Shown: positions 35,032 through 43,907, counted from the first letter of the stretch. The stretch: DNA of 64,000 nucleotides from Bacillota bacterium (GCA_030019365.1 JASEFA010000001.1:62001-126000), one strand, 5' to 3'. Program-made: numbers and translations. Notes: generated by a model from the sequence alone, not told the origin.

Positions 35032-35240
35032 GCAGTATGGGTTGCTGAAGGGCCAAGGTTATAGCTTGACCACTCAGGCGGAACGGCTGGATTCCCCGCG
35101 GGAAGGGGTCCGAGGCCTGATGGCAGTGGCGATGGCCACCGTGCCCGCGCTGCATGGGCGGCGCGGGTGGTGGCGTGACGGGGGAAGTGAGCAGGTGAGC
35201 TACGGGGCCGGGTGCGTAATCCCGGCCCTGCTACTTTTGT
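35032..35240 (+). ncRNA. Structured RNA of about 200 nt, unknown class (leader/riboswitch or small RNA candidate)
   Basis: The segment between a near-consensus promoter and an intrinsic-type terminator folds readily by eye. TCAGGC (about 35076) pairs with GCCTGA (about 35115) and encloses CGGA/TCCG and a TTCCC-cgc-GGGAA hairpin. Next come GTGGC-gatg-GCCAC and CCCGCGC/GCGCGGG with a 10 nt loop, then the terminator hairpin. No convincing open reading frame fills it. It does not match the core motifs I know for cobalamin, SAM, TPP, FMN, THF or c-di-GMP riboswitches, nor a 6S-type single rod. Being 5' of the acetyl-CoA pathway operon, it may control that operon by attenuation, or be an independent sRNA. 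Confidence 0.55.
35205..35240 (+). terminator. Hairpin with T-rich tail ahead of the acetyl-CoA pathway operon
   Basis: GGGCCGGG at 35205-35212 pairs with CCCGGCCC at 35221-35228 (8 bp, all G-C, 8 nt loop), followed by TGCTACTTTTGT. It would terminate transcripts from the 35020 promoter unless an alternative fold intervenes. Downstream (35245-35330) TTCGCT and AGCGAA could form a further weak stem before the first gene. Confidence 0.65.
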
Positions 35241-35336
35241 ATACAGAAAGTTCGCTTAGTTTTTGGACAGGGGGAGGATGATGCCTGCCCGCACCGAAGA
35301 CGAGAATCGAGCGAATCTGGGCTGAGAGAGCAGGGG

Positions 35337-35564
35337 GTGTGCGAGAAAGTGGAGGTCAAAGAGGAGAAGACCAGGTTCGACGGGGTGAAGGTGGAGGTGC
35401 TGGGGCCCACTTACGAGCCGGGCAAGCCGGCCGGCCAGGAGGAAGGCAGCTGGCGCCGCAAGCTGCACGACCGCGAGGAGATGCTGAAGTACCTGAAGAC
35501 GGGCGAGCGTTACTGGTACAGCGGGGACTGGTACGGCAGCGAACGGCGCAAGAACCCGGCCTAG
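35337..35564 (+). CDS. Small Trp/Tyr-rich protein, first gene of the acetyl-CoA pathway operon
   Basis: 75 residues from GTG 35337 (GTG 35349 is an alternative with AGGGGG upstream). Family not recognised. The N-terminal half is charged with Lys/Glu (KVEVKEEKTRFDGVKVEVLG). The C-terminal half is amphipathic and aromatic: GSWRRKLHDREEMLKYLKTG followed by ERYWYSGDWYGSERRKNPA. There is no Cys, signal peptide or membrane helix. It is 67 bp before acsD in the same direction, so it is probably co-transcribed and could be a regulator or assembly factor of the complex. Confidence 0.55.
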   Translation: MCEKVEVKEEKTRFDGVKVEVLGPTYEPGKPAGQEEGSWRRKLHDREEMLKYLKTGERYWYSGDWYGSERRKNPA

Positions 35565-35631
35565 CCGGTGAAAAGACCGGACCCGGCAGGGGGTAACCCG
35601 GTGGGGCCGGAAACAGAATGGGGTGATTTGG

Positions 35632-36576
35632 TTGGCTTTTTCCATTCCCACCATCACGTACACCGGCAAAGTGAAAGAGATTTCCCTGGGACCGCCGGAG
35701 CGGGCGGTCAGGGTGGGGGATGCCGGTTGCTACCCGTTCCACCTTTTCGAGGGGCAGATGGGCAACCCGCCCCGCATTGCCATGGAAGTGTATGATGTGA
35801 CACCGGAAGAGTGGCCCCCCGCCGCCCTGGAACCCTTCGCCGACGTGCTTTCCGATCCGGTGGCCTGGGCGAAGAAGTGCGTGGGTACCTACGGGGCGGA
35901 AATGGTTTGCCTGCAGCTCGTCAGCACGGATCCCAACGGCCTGAACCGCCCCGCCGGGGAGGCTGCCGCCACGGCCAAACGGGTGGCTGACGCCGTGAGC
36001 GTGCCCCTCCTCGTTTGGGGTTCGGCAGACGTGGAGAAGGACGCCGAGGTCCTGCGCCAGGTGTGCGAGGCGTGCGAGGGCAAGCACCTGGTGGTGGGAC
36101 CGGTCCAGGACAAGAACTACAAGAAAATCGGCGCACCGGCCATCGGTTACCGCCACACGGTGATCGCCTCCACCCCCATCGACGTCAATCTGGCCAAACA
36201 GCTTAACATCCTCCTGGGCAACCTGGGGGTGCCCGATGAGTTGCTGGTGATGGACCCCACCGTGGGTGGCCTGGGGTACGGCCTGGAGTACACCTACTCG
36301 GTGATGGAGCGCATGCGCATGGCCGCCCTCACCCAGCAGGACGACCGCCTGCAGTTCCCCCTGGTGTGCAACCTGGCCAAGGAAGTGTGGAAGGTCAAGG
36401 AGGTCAGGCTGGATGACCCCAACCTGGGCGATGCCGGGAAGCGGGGCATCCTCATGGAAGCCATTACGGCGGTTCTCCTGGCACTGGCCGGCGCGGACGT
36501 CCTCATCATGCGGCATCCGGAAGCGGTCCGGCTGGTGAGGGGATACCTGGCCGAGATGATGGGCGCGGCCGCCTGA
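35632..36576 (+). CDS. acsD: Corrinoid Fe-S protein small subunit (CODH/ACS delta)
   Basis: 314 residues. With AcsC it forms the cobalamin-containing protein that carries the methyl group from AcsE to acetyl-CoA synthase. It is a TIM-barrel protein without Fe-S cysteines. Family pieces are ITYTGKVKEISLGPPERAVR, GAEMVCLQLVSTDPNG, VGPVQDKNYKKIGAPAIGY and VMDPTVGGLGYGLEYTYSVM (motif GGLGYGLEY). TTG 35632 gives the expected N-terminus (FSIPTITYTGK) with GGGGTGAT about 5 bp upstream; GTG 35623 is the alternative. It opens the acs gene set. Confidence 0.95.
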   Translation: MAFSIPTITYTGKVKEISLGPPERAVRVGDAGCYPFHLFEGQMGNPPRIAMEVYDVTPEEWPPAALEPFADVLSDPVAWAKKCVGTYGAEMVCLQLVSTDPNGLNRPAGEAAATAKRVADAVSVPLLVWGSADVEKDAEVLRQVCEACEGKHLVVGPVQDKNYKKIGAPAIGYRHTVIASTPIDVNLAKQLNILLGNLGVPDELLVMDPTVGGLGYGLEYTYSVMERMRMAALTQQDDRLQFPLVCNLAKEVWKVKEVRLDDPNLGDAGKRGILMEAITAVLLALAGADVLIMRHPEAVRLVRGYLAEMMGAAA

Positions 36577-36648
36577 CATGGGAGTGCCCGCGGGTCGGCT
36601 GCCGCGGCGAAGCGCCGGCAGGCCTCGGGCGGGAAGGAGAGGTAGTAG

Positions 36649-38607
36649 ATGGCTGAGAACACGGACCGGAGCGTATGTCCGGCCACGGTACAGTTGCTCG
36701 GCAAGGCCCAGCAGGAGGGCGTGAGCACCGCCTTCTTCCGGGCGGATCAGGTGAAGCCGTGTCCCATCGGGGCGGACGGCAGTTGCTGCCGCAACTGCGC
36801 CATGGGGCCGTGCCGGGTGCTCCTGCCCCGCGGCAAGTCCGACCTGGAAGTCGAAGTGACCGGCGTATGCGGGGCCACCACCGATACCATATCGGCCCGC
36901 AACTTCCTGCGCATGATCGCGGCCGGGGCGGCCGCCCACTCCGACCACGGACGGGCGGTGGCGGAAACCCTGATCGCGGCCGCCAAGGGAGAGGCACCGG
37001 GCTACTCCGTTAAGGACGAGTACAAGCTCATGAAGCTGGCCCTCGACTTCGGCATCGAGGTGGGAGACCGCCCCATCGAAGACATCGCGGTGGATGTGGG
37101 CCGGGCGGCCCTGGCCCAGTTCTCCCAGCAGGAAGGGGAGCTGGCCTTCATCAAGAAGGCGCCACTGAAGAGGCAGGAGATCTGGCACAAGCTGGGCGTC
37201 GTCCCCCGCGGCATCGATCGGGAAGTTGTGGAGGCTCTGCACCGCACCCACATGGGGGTTGACCAGGACGCGGAGAGCCTGCTCATGCACGGGATGCGGG
37301 TGGCCCTGGCCGACGGGTGGGGCGGCTCCATGATCGGCACCGAGTTGCAGGACGTGCTCTTCGGCACCCCCCAGCCCATCCTGGGTCAGGTGAACCCGGG
37401 GGTGCTCAAGCCCGACCATGTGAACGTGATCGTGCACGGGCACGAGCCCCTGCTCTCAGAAATGATGGTGATGGCAGCGGAAGATCCCGAGATGCTGGCC
37501 CTGGCCCGCGCCAAAGGGGCCCAGGGGATCAACGTGGCCGGGATCTGCTGCACGGCCAACGAGATCCTCATGCGCCACGGCATCCCCATCGCCGGCAACT
37601 TCCTGCAGCAGGAGCTGGCCATAGTCACCGGTGTGGTGGACGCCATGGTGGTGGACGTGCAGTGCATCATGCAGTCTCTGCCCAAGGTGGCCCAGTGCTA
37701 CCACACCAGGATCATCACCACTTCGAACCGGGCCCACATCCCCGGTGCCACCCACATCGAGTTTCACGAGCACGATGCCCTGAATGCGGCCCGGGCCATC
37801 GTGCGGGCGGCCATCGAGGCGTTCCCGCACCGCACCGGCCGGGTGGAGGTCCCTGCCCACCAGGTGGACTTCGTGGCCGGTTTCAGCCACGAGACCATCG
37901 ACTACCTGCTGGGTGGCATGTTCCGCGCTTCCTACCGGCCCCTCAACGACAACATCATCAACGGTCGCATCCGGGGCGTGGCGGGCGTGGTGGGCTGCAA
38001 CAACCCGCGGGTTGAGCACGACGCCGTGCACGTGGCCATGGTCAAGGAGCTGATCAAGAACGACGTCCTCGTGCTGCAGACGGGCTGCAGCGCCATCGCC
38101 TGCGCCAAGGCCGGCCTGCTCACCCCGGAGGCCGCGGGCCAGCACGCCGGGGGCGGGCTGGCGGAGGTGTGCGAGACGGTGGGCCTGCCCCCGGTCATCC
38201 ACATGGGGTCGTGCGTGGATAACAGCCGCATCCTGATGGCGGCCACGGCCATGGTGAAGGAAGGCGGCCTGGGCGACGATATCAGCGACCTGCCCGCCGC
38301 GGGGGCGGCCCCCGAGTGGATGAGCGAGAAGGCCATCTCCATCGGCCAGTACTTCGTGGCCTCGGGCGTGTTCACCGTGTTCGGGGTGACCTGGCCCACC
38401 ACGGGCAGCGAGAAATTCACCCGCATGCTCTTCGAAGGGCTGGAGGAGAAGGTAAAGGCGCGCTGGGCTTACGAGCCCGACCCCATCAAGGCGGCCAGGT
38501 GCATGATCGAGCACATCGATGCCAGGCGCAAGGCCCTCGGCATCGACAAGGCCCGCGAGCGCGTGCTCTACGACATGGCCATGCGCCGCGAGCTGGAAGC
38601 GCTCTGA
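36649..38607 (+). CDS. acsA: Ni-dependent carbon monoxide dehydrogenase catalytic subunit
   Basis: 652 residues, the usual length of CooS/AcsA. It interconverts CO2 and CO at a Ni-Fe-S C-cluster; in the complex CO passes by tunnel to AcsB. The N-terminal Cys set for clusters B and D is visible: CPIGADGSCCRNCAMGPCRV, then VCGATTDTISARNF. Later C-cluster ligands lie in VIVHGHEPLLSEMM (His), AGICCTANEIL, QTGCSAIACAKAGLL and VIHMGSCVDNSRIL. ATG 36649 is preceded by GGAGAGGTAGTAG. It is 16 bp before acsB, as expected for the two core subunits. Confidence 0.97.
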   Translation: MAENTDRSVCPATVQLLGKAQQEGVSTAFFRADQVKPCPIGADGSCCRNCAMGPCRVLLPRGKSDLEVEVTGVCGATTDTISARNFLRMIAAGAAAHSDHGRAVAETLIAAAKGEAPGYSVKDEYKLMKLALDFGIEVGDRPIEDIAVDVGRAALAQFSQQEGELAFIKKAPLKRQEIWHKLGVVPRGIDREVVEALHRTHMGVDQDAESLLMHGMRVALADGWGGSMIGTELQDVLFGTPQPILGQVNPGVLKPDHVNVIVHGHEPLLSEMMVMAAEDPEMLALARAKGAQGINVAGICCTANEILMRHGIPIAGNFLQQELAIVTGVVDAMVVDVQCIMQSLPKVAQCYHTRIITTSNRAHIPGATHIEFHEHDALNAARAIVRAAIEAFPHRTGRVEVPAHQVDFVAGFSHETIDYLLGGMFRASYRPLNDNIINGRIRGVAGVVGCNNPRVEHDAVHVAMVKELIKNDVLVLQTGCSAIACAKAGLLTPEAAGQHAGGGLAEVCETVGLPPVIHMGSCVDNSRILMAATAMVKEGGLGDDISDLPAAGAAPEWMSEKAISIGQYFVASGVFTVFGVTWPTTGSEKFTRMLFEGLEEKVKARWAYEPDPIKAARCMIEHIDARRKALGIDKARERVLYDMAMRRELEAL

Positions 38608-38623
38608 GGACGGGGGGAGAGTC

Positions 38624-40828
38624 ATGTCCAAGATCATCGCTTCGGCAGCCATCCGTGGTGCCCACAAGCTGGTGGCCCGGGCGGAAGAGAAGTGGCAGCA
38701 GGCTATGGACCGCTGGGGCCCCAGGCAGGAAGTGGGCTTCCCCAACACCGGTTATTACCTGCCCGTGGTCTACGGCATCCTGGGGATGCCGGTGAAGACC
38801 CTGGGCGACATGGAGCCGGTGCTCAAGAGGGCGAAGTCGCTCCTTCCCCCGCCTGTACGGGAGCATGTCCACCTGCCCTACCTGGGTCCGGTCCTGGACG
38901 CCGGCATGGCCACCATGTTCGCGGAGGAGATCATCGAGGCCGTCCGCTACCTGGAGGAGCCCGACTTCTACACCAAGCAGGAAGAGCCTACCGACGGCCG
39001 CATCTGGCTGGGGGCAGCGGACGACATCATCCTGCGCCGGCGCGGCATCGAGTTCGTGGACGGCACCGCCCCCGGGTTCGCCGCCGTGGTGGGGGCGGCC
39101 CCCTCGCCCGAGGTGGCGGCCAGGATCGCCCAGGAACTGCAGGAGAAGATGCTTTACGTGTTCATGGCCGCCGAGCACAACGGGGTGCACTTCGGCGAGC
39201 AACTGGTGGAGGCGGGGGTGCAGATCGGCTGGCCCACCCGGCTGGTCACCTTCGGTCCCGACATCACCTCGGCGGTGTTCGCCATCGGCTTTGCCACCCG
39301 GGCGGCCATGTCCTTCGGGGGCGTGGAGCCGGGTGACTTCCGCAAGATCCTCATCTACAACAAGGACCGCATCTTCGCCTTCGTGCTGGCCATGGGCACG
39401 GTGAGCGACGAGTGGTACGCCACTGCGGCGGGCGCCATCAACTGGGGGTTCCCCACCATCGCCGATACCCCCATCCCCCAGATCCTGCCCACGGGCGTGT
39501 GCACCTACGAGCACGTGGTCTCCAACGTGCCCCACGACCACATGGTGGCGAAGGCCATCGAGGTGCGCGGGCTGAAGGTGACGGTCACCAAGGTGCCGGT
39601 ACCGGTGGCCTACGGGCCCGCCTTCGAGGGCGAGCGCGTGCGCAGGGACGACGTGTACCTGGAGTGCGGGGGCGGCCACAGCCCCTGCGTCGAGTGGTGC
39701 ACCATGAAGAACATGGACGAGGTGGAGGACGGCAAGATCGAAGTGATCGGGCCCGAGATCGACGACGTCCCCGCCGGCTCCCACCTGCCCCTGGCCGTGG
39801 TGGTGGAGGTGGCCGGGCGCAAGATGCAGGAGGACTTCGAGCCCATCCTGGAGCGCCAGATCCACCACCTGGTCAACTACGCCCAGGGCGTGATGCACAT
39901 CGGCCAGCGCGACATCGCCTGGTTCCGCGTCGGCAAGGCGGCGCAGGAGAAGGGCTTCAAGCTGCAGCACATCGGGTCAATCCTGCACGCCAAGCTGCAC
40001 CAGGACTTCGGCACCATCTTCGACAAGGTGCAGGTGAAGCTGTACACCCGGGAGGAAGACGTGCTGCCCATCCTGGAGAAGGCCCGCGCCGTGTACCGGA
40101 CGCGGGACGAGCGCATTGAGGGTATGACCGACGAGACCACCGACATTTACTACTCCTGCACCCTGTGCCAGTCCTTCGCCCCCGGTCACGTGTGCATGAT
40201 CAGCCCCGAACGCACCGGGCTGTGTGGTGCGTACAACTGGATGGACTGCAGGGCCTCCTACGAGATCAACCCCACCGGCCCCAACCAGCCCGTGGCCAAG
40301 GGCGAGTGCCTGGACCCCAAGCTGGGGCGTTTTGCGGGCGTGGACGAGTTCGTGGCCAAGGCCTCCCGCGGCAAGATCCAGACCTACAACTTCTACAGCA
40401 TCGTGCACGATCCCATGACCACATGCGGGTGCTGCGAGTGCATCGCCGCCGTCCTGCCCATCTGCAACGGGATCATGACCGTGAACCGGGAGTACACGGG
40501 CATGACCCCCTGCGGCATGAAGTTCACCACCCTGGCCGGCATGGTGGGCGGCGGGGTGAGCACGCCCGGCTTCGTGGGCCACAGCAAGTATTACATCACC
40601 CAGCGCAAGTTTCTGGCCGGTGACGGCGGGCTCCTGCGCCTGGTGTGGATGCCCAAGACGCTGAAGGAAGAAATCCGGGAGCGATTCGAGAAGCGGGCCG
40701 GGGAGCTGGGTGTACCCGACCTGCTCGACCGCATCGCCGACGAGACCGTGGGGGTGACGGAAGAGGAGATCCTCCCATTCCTGGAGGAGAAGGGACACCC
40801 CGCCCTCACCATGGAACCCATCCTCTAA
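38624..40828 (+). CDS. acsB: Acetyl-CoA synthase (CODH/ACS beta)
   Basis: 734 residues, full bacterial length including the N-terminal domain that binds CODH (archaeal homologues lack it). It joins CO, a methyl group from AcsCD and CoA to make acetyl-CoA. The A-cluster cysteines are present: CTLCQSFAPGHVC and GLCGAYNWMDC around residues 508-530, and the Cys-Gly-Cys that holds the distal Ni in TTCGCCECIA near 602. The middle CoA-binding part includes YGPAFEGERVRRDD. ATG 38624 is preceded by GGGGGGAGAG. All catalytic residues I can check are intact. Confidence 0.97.
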   Translation: MSKIIASAAIRGAHKLVARAEEKWQQAMDRWGPRQEVGFPNTGYYLPVVYGILGMPVKTLGDMEPVLKRAKSLLPPPVREHVHLPYLGPVLDAGMATMFAEEIIEAVRYLEEPDFYTKQEEPTDGRIWLGAADDIILRRRGIEFVDGTAPGFAAVVGAAPSPEVAARIAQELQEKMLYVFMAAEHNGVHFGEQLVEAGVQIGWPTRLVTFGPDITSAVFAIGFATRAAMSFGGVEPGDFRKILIYNKDRIFAFVLAMGTVSDEWYATAAGAINWGFPTIADTPIPQILPTGVCTYEHVVSNVPHDHMVAKAIEVRGLKVTVTKVPVPVAYGPAFEGERVRRDDVYLECGGGHSPCVEWCTMKNMDEVEDGKIEVIGPEIDDVPAGSHLPLAVVVEVAGRKMQEDFEPILERQIHHLVNYAQGVMHIGQRDIAWFRVGKAAQEKGFKLQHIGSILHAKLHQDFGTIFDKVQVKLYTREEDVLPILEKARAVYRTRDERIEGMTDETTDIYYSCTLCQSFAPGHVCMISPERTGLCGAYNWMDCRASYEINPTGPNQPVAKGECLDPKLGRFAGVDEFVAKASRGKIQTYNFYSIVHDPMTTCGCCECIAAVLPICNGIMTVNREYTGMTPCGMKFTTLAGMVGGGVSTPGFVGHSKYYITQRKFLAGDGGLLRLVWMPKTLKEEIRERFEKRAGELGVPDLLDRIADETVGVTEEEILPFLEEKGHPALTMEPIL

Positions 40829-40885
40829 GCCGGGCCCCCATCGTGGTAGCCGGGGAGCCCACCATCTGAGAAAGGACGGATGCCG

Positions 40886-42238
40886 ATGCCACTCACCGGG
40901 ATCGAGATATTCAAGCTCCTGCCCCGCACCAACTGCGGCCAGTGCGGGGTACCCACCTGCCTGGCTTTCGCCATGAACCTGGCCGCCGGCAAGGCCGAGC
41001 TCTCCTCCTGTCCCCACGTTTCCGAGGAGGCCAAGGCCAAGCTGGAGGAGGCCTCCGCCCCCCCCATCCGTCCTGTGACCATCGGAGCGGGTGACGGGCA
41101 GGTGAAGGTCGGCGGCGAGACCGTCCTCTTCCGCCACGAGAAGCGGTTCGAGAGCCCCACTGCTATCGCCATGCTGGTGCGCGACGACATGTCTGACGAC
41201 GAGATCGCTGCCCGCCTGCAGAAGTTCCGCACCCTGCGCTACGAGCGGGTGGGACTCATCCTCAAGCCGGACATGGTGGCCGTGGAGGCGGCCTCGGGCG
41301 ACCCGGAGCGCTTCGCCCAGGTGGCGGCCCGCGTCCACACCGAGACGGGCGGAGCGGCCATGATCCTCATGAGCGACCAGCCCCCGGTGCTGGCGCGGGC
41401 CCTGGAGGCGGTGCCGGGGAGCCGGCCTCTCCTCTACGGGGTGACCGTCGACAACCTGGAGGCCATGCTGGAGCTGGCCAAAGCCCACAACGCCGCCCTG
41501 GGGGTGAAGGGGGACAGTATCGAGGGGACCATCGCCGCCAGCCAGAAGCTACTGGACCTGGGGTGCAAGAATGTGGTGCTGGACGGGGGTGCCCGCAGCC
41601 TGAAGACAGCCTTCGACGAGCAGGTGGCCATCCGCCGGGCGGCCCTCCTGCAGAAGTTCCGTCCCCTGGGGTTCCCCACCATCGTGTTCCCCTGCCGCAT
41701 GACGGACGACCCCATGAAGGAGGCCCTGATCGCCGCCACCTTCATCGCCAAGTACGGCGGTATCGTGGTGCTCTCCGACCTGGAGGGTCACTCCCTGTTC
41801 CCGCTGCTGGTGGCGCGGCTGAACATCTTCACCGACCCGCAGCGGCCCATGTCCACGGGCGAGGGCATCTACCCCATCGGCACCCCGGACGACAAGTCGC
41901 CCGTGCTGGTGACGTCCAACTTCTCCCTGACCTACTTCATCGTGTCGGGCGAGATCGAGAACAGCCGGGTGCCGGCCTGGTTGCTGGTGCAGGACACCGA
42001 GGGTCTTTCCGTGCTCACCGCCTGGGCGGCCGGTAAGTTCGTGGCCGACACCATCGCCGCCCTGGTGAAGAAGTCGGGCATCGCCGACCGGGTTTCCCAC
42101 CGCAGGATCGTCATCCCCGGCCACCTGGCGGCGGAGAGCGGTGCCCTGGAAGACGAGCTGAAGGGATGGCAGGTACTGGTAGGTCCGCGGGAGGGTGCCC
42201 ACATCCCCGCGTACCTCAAGAACTGGCAGGCTGCTTGA
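40886..42238 (+). CDS. acsC: Corrinoid Fe-S protein large subunit (CODH/ACS gamma)
   Basis: 450 residues. The N-terminal domain carries the 4Fe-4S cluster that reductively activates the corrinoid: NCGQCGVPTCLAFAMNLAAG followed by the fourth Cys in LSSCPHVSEEA. A TIM barrel follows (TVDNLEAMLELAKAHNAALG, CKNVVLDGGARSL). The C-terminal cobalamin-binding domain contains SNFSLTYFIVSGEIENSRVP (motif TYFIVSGEIE). ATG 40886 gives the standard MPLTGIEIFKLLP start; ATG 40880 is 3 bp from AGGACGG. It pairs with AcsD and is followed by the methyltransferase gene. Confidence 0.97.
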   Translation: MPLTGIEIFKLLPRTNCGQCGVPTCLAFAMNLAAGKAELSSCPHVSEEAKAKLEEASAPPIRPVTIGAGDGQVKVGGETVLFRHEKRFESPTAIAMLVRDDMSDDEIAARLQKFRTLRYERVGLILKPDMVAVEAASGDPERFAQVAARVHTETGGAAMILMSDQPPVLARALEAVPGSRPLLYGVTVDNLEAMLELAKAHNAALGVKGDSIEGTIAASQKLLDLGCKNVVLDGGARSLKTAFDEQVAIRRAALLQKFRPLGFPTIVFPCRMTDDPMKEALIAATFIAKYGGIVVLSDLEGHSLFPLLVARLNIFTDPQRPMSTGEGIYPIGTPDDKSPVLVTSNFSLTYFIVSGEIENSRVPAWLLVQDTEGLSVLTAWAAGKFVADTIAALVKKSGIADRVSHRRIVIPGHLAAESGALEDELKGWQVLVGPREGAHIPAYLKNWQAA

Positions 42239-42256
42239 GGAAGGGGGGCGCATGCG

Positions 42257-43135
42257 GTGATCCTGGTCGGCGAGAACCTGAACATCATGTCCAAGACCTA
42301 TGGCCCCGCCATCAAGGAGCGGGACGCCGCCCCGATCCAGGAACTGGTCCGGCAGGAGGCCGGGGCGGGGATGGACTACATCGACGTGAACATCGGCCCC
42401 GCCCGCAAGGGCGGCGCGGAGACCATGACCTGGCTGGTGCAGACGGTCCAGGCGGCCGTAGACCTGCCCCTGTCCCTGGACACCACCAACCCGGGGGCGG
42501 TAGAGGCCGGGCTGAAGGTGCACCGGGGCAAGGCCCTCATCAACTCTATTTCGCTGCAGCCGGAGCGCCTGGAAAGGGAGCTGCCCCTGGTCACCCGGTA
42601 CGGCTGCGCCATGGTGGGACTGCTCTGGGGCACCGAGGGTATGCCGCGGGATGCCGCCGAGCGGGCCGCCCTGTGCGTGGACCTGGTGTACCGGGCCACG
42701 CAGGCCGGCATTCCCGAAGAGGACATCTGGGTCGATCCCATCGTCACGCCCGTTTGCGTGGACATCAACCAGGTGAAGTCCTGCCTGGAGTTCATGAGCA
42801 TGCTGGGGGAGATCGCCCCCGGGTGCAGGTCCATCGTGGGGCTCTCCAACGTGTCCAACGGGACGCCTGCGCGGCTGCGGCCCTATCTGAACCGCACCTA
42901 CCTCATGATGTTCATGAAGTACGGGTTGCACGCCGCCATCGTGGATGCCTTCGACGGGGACCTGGTGGCCATCGCCCGGGGGAGGCGTCCGGAGCTGGTC
43001 TCCCTGGTCCACCGCATGATGGACGGGGAAAACCCCGATTTCGCGCAGCTGACGCCGGAGGAGGTCGCCTACGCCAAGACGGTGCGCGTCCTCACCGGCC
43101 AGATCGTGTACTCCCACTCCTGGCTGGAGGTGTGA
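42257..43135 (+). CDS. acsE: Methyltetrahydrofolate:corrinoid Fe-S protein methyltransferase
   Basis: 292 residues, GTG 42257. It moves the methyl group from methyl-THF to the Co(I) of AcsCD. The pterin-binding TIM barrel shows VGENLNIMSKTYGPAIKERD, GAGMDYIDVNIGPARKGGAE (motif DYIDVNIGP), LPLSLDTTNPGAVEAGL, NSISLQPERLE, VDPIVTPVCVDINQV and SIVGLSNVSNGTP, which cover the folate-contacting Asp and Asn residues. It is the link between the methyl branch (MetF, same operon) and the carbonyl branch. Confidence 0.97.
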   Translation: MILVGENLNIMSKTYGPAIKERDAAPIQELVRQEAGAGMDYIDVNIGPARKGGAETMTWLVQTVQAAVDLPLSLDTTNPGAVEAGLKVHRGKALINSISLQPERLERELPLVTRYGCAMVGLLWGTEGMPRDAAERAALCVDLVYRATQAGIPEEDIWVDPIVTPVCVDINQVKSCLEFMSMLGEIAPGCRSIVGLSNVSNGTPARLRPYLNRTYLMMFMKYGLHAAIVDAFDGDLVAIARGRRPELVSLVHRMMDGENPDFAQLTPEEVAYAKTVRVLTGQIVYSHSWLEV

Positions 43136-43145
43136 GACGACGGTG

Positions 43146-43907
43146 ATGGGCCTGGGGGAGAGCTACCGCCAGGCCCTGGCCCTGGCCCGGGAAGAACTGG
43201 GGCGGTGGTCCGGGGCGGAACTGGAGAAGCGGCTGGCCGCATCCGGGGCCCGCTGGCTACCCGCGGGGCAGGTGGCCGAGCCGGAGCCAGGTTCGGGCGG
43301 GACCGCTGCCCGCGCCATCGGGCTTTCCTTCCTGGGTCGGCCGCTGGTGGTGACCGTTCCCGACGGCCGGGTGGATTTTCTGCCGGGAGCAAGCGCCGGC
43401 GCGCCAGATGCGCCCGCGCTGGAGGCTGCGCCCGGCGCGGAGGTGGGCGGCCGGGTCGCGTCGGTGACCGGGGCGGAGGCGCCCCAGTGGCTGGCCATCC
43501 TGACGCTCCACTACCTGAACGGTGCCGGGGGTGATCCCCTCAGGGGGGAGCTCATCCCCTTCCGGGATCTGCCCGGGGGGCGGGTGTACGACGCCAACTT
43601 CGAAAAGCGCGTGCGGGCCCGGCTGGTGCGGCGATACGCCCACCAGCCGGCCCTCCTCGTGGAGGCGGGGAAGCGCCTGGGCGGCGAAGCGGCGGACATG
43701 GGCGATGCCGCCGTGCGGCTGCTTCCCTTCCCCCGCGTGCCCGTCTGGATGGTGCTGTGGGCCGCCGACGAAGAGTTCCCGGCCCAGGCCAACGTGCTGT
43801 TTGATGGCAGTGTGGGGTCCTACCTGTGCACGGAGGACGTGGTGGTCCTCTGCGAGCAGATGGTTGCCGAGATGATCAACCTGAGCAGGAAAGAGGTCGG
43901 AAGGTAG
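43146..43907 (+). CDS. DUF3786 protein of the acetyl-CoA pathway cluster
   Basis: 253 residues from ATG 43146 (GTG 43143 also possible). DUF3786 proteins are often encoded within CODH/ACS gene clusters of anaerobes; biochemical function is unknown to me. Visible family pieces are WLAILTLHYLNGAGGDPLRGE, LIPFRDLPGGRVYDANFEKR, LPFPRVPVWMVLWAADEEFP and NVLFDGSVGSYLCTEDVVVL. There is only one Cys (SYLCTED), so it is not itself an Fe-S protein. The position between acsE and the Ni-insertion ATPase suggests a role in maturation or activation. Confidence 0.8.
   Translation: MGLGESYRQALALAREELGRWSGAELEKRLAASGARWLPAGQVAEPEPGSGGTAARAIGLSFLGRPLVVTVPDGRVDFLPGASAGAPDAPALEAAPGAEVGGRVASVTGAEAPQWLAILTLHYLNGAGGDPLRGELIPFRDLPGGRVYDANFEKRVRARLVRRYAHQPALLVEAGKRLGGEAADMGDAAVRLLPFPRVPVWMVLWAADEEFPAQANVLFDGSVGSYLCTEDVVVLCEQMVAEMINLSRKEVGR

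Noticed and set aside
35106-35130. CAGTGGC in the leader, the reverse complement of the cobalamin-riboswitch GCCACTG box
   Set aside because: It is on the wrong strand for the operon and the other cobalamin-riboswitch core elements are absent.
35030-35281. 83-codon plus-strand open frame in the region before the acetyl-CoA pathway operon
   Set aside because: It starts at the expected transcription start, has no ribosome binding site, and spans several stable stems and the terminator hairpin; an RNA element explains the region better.
37456-39970. Two long minus-strand open frames over acsA/acsB
   Set aside because: His/Val/Leu/Gly-rich shadow translations with no recognisable domain; acsA and acsB are certain on the other strand.
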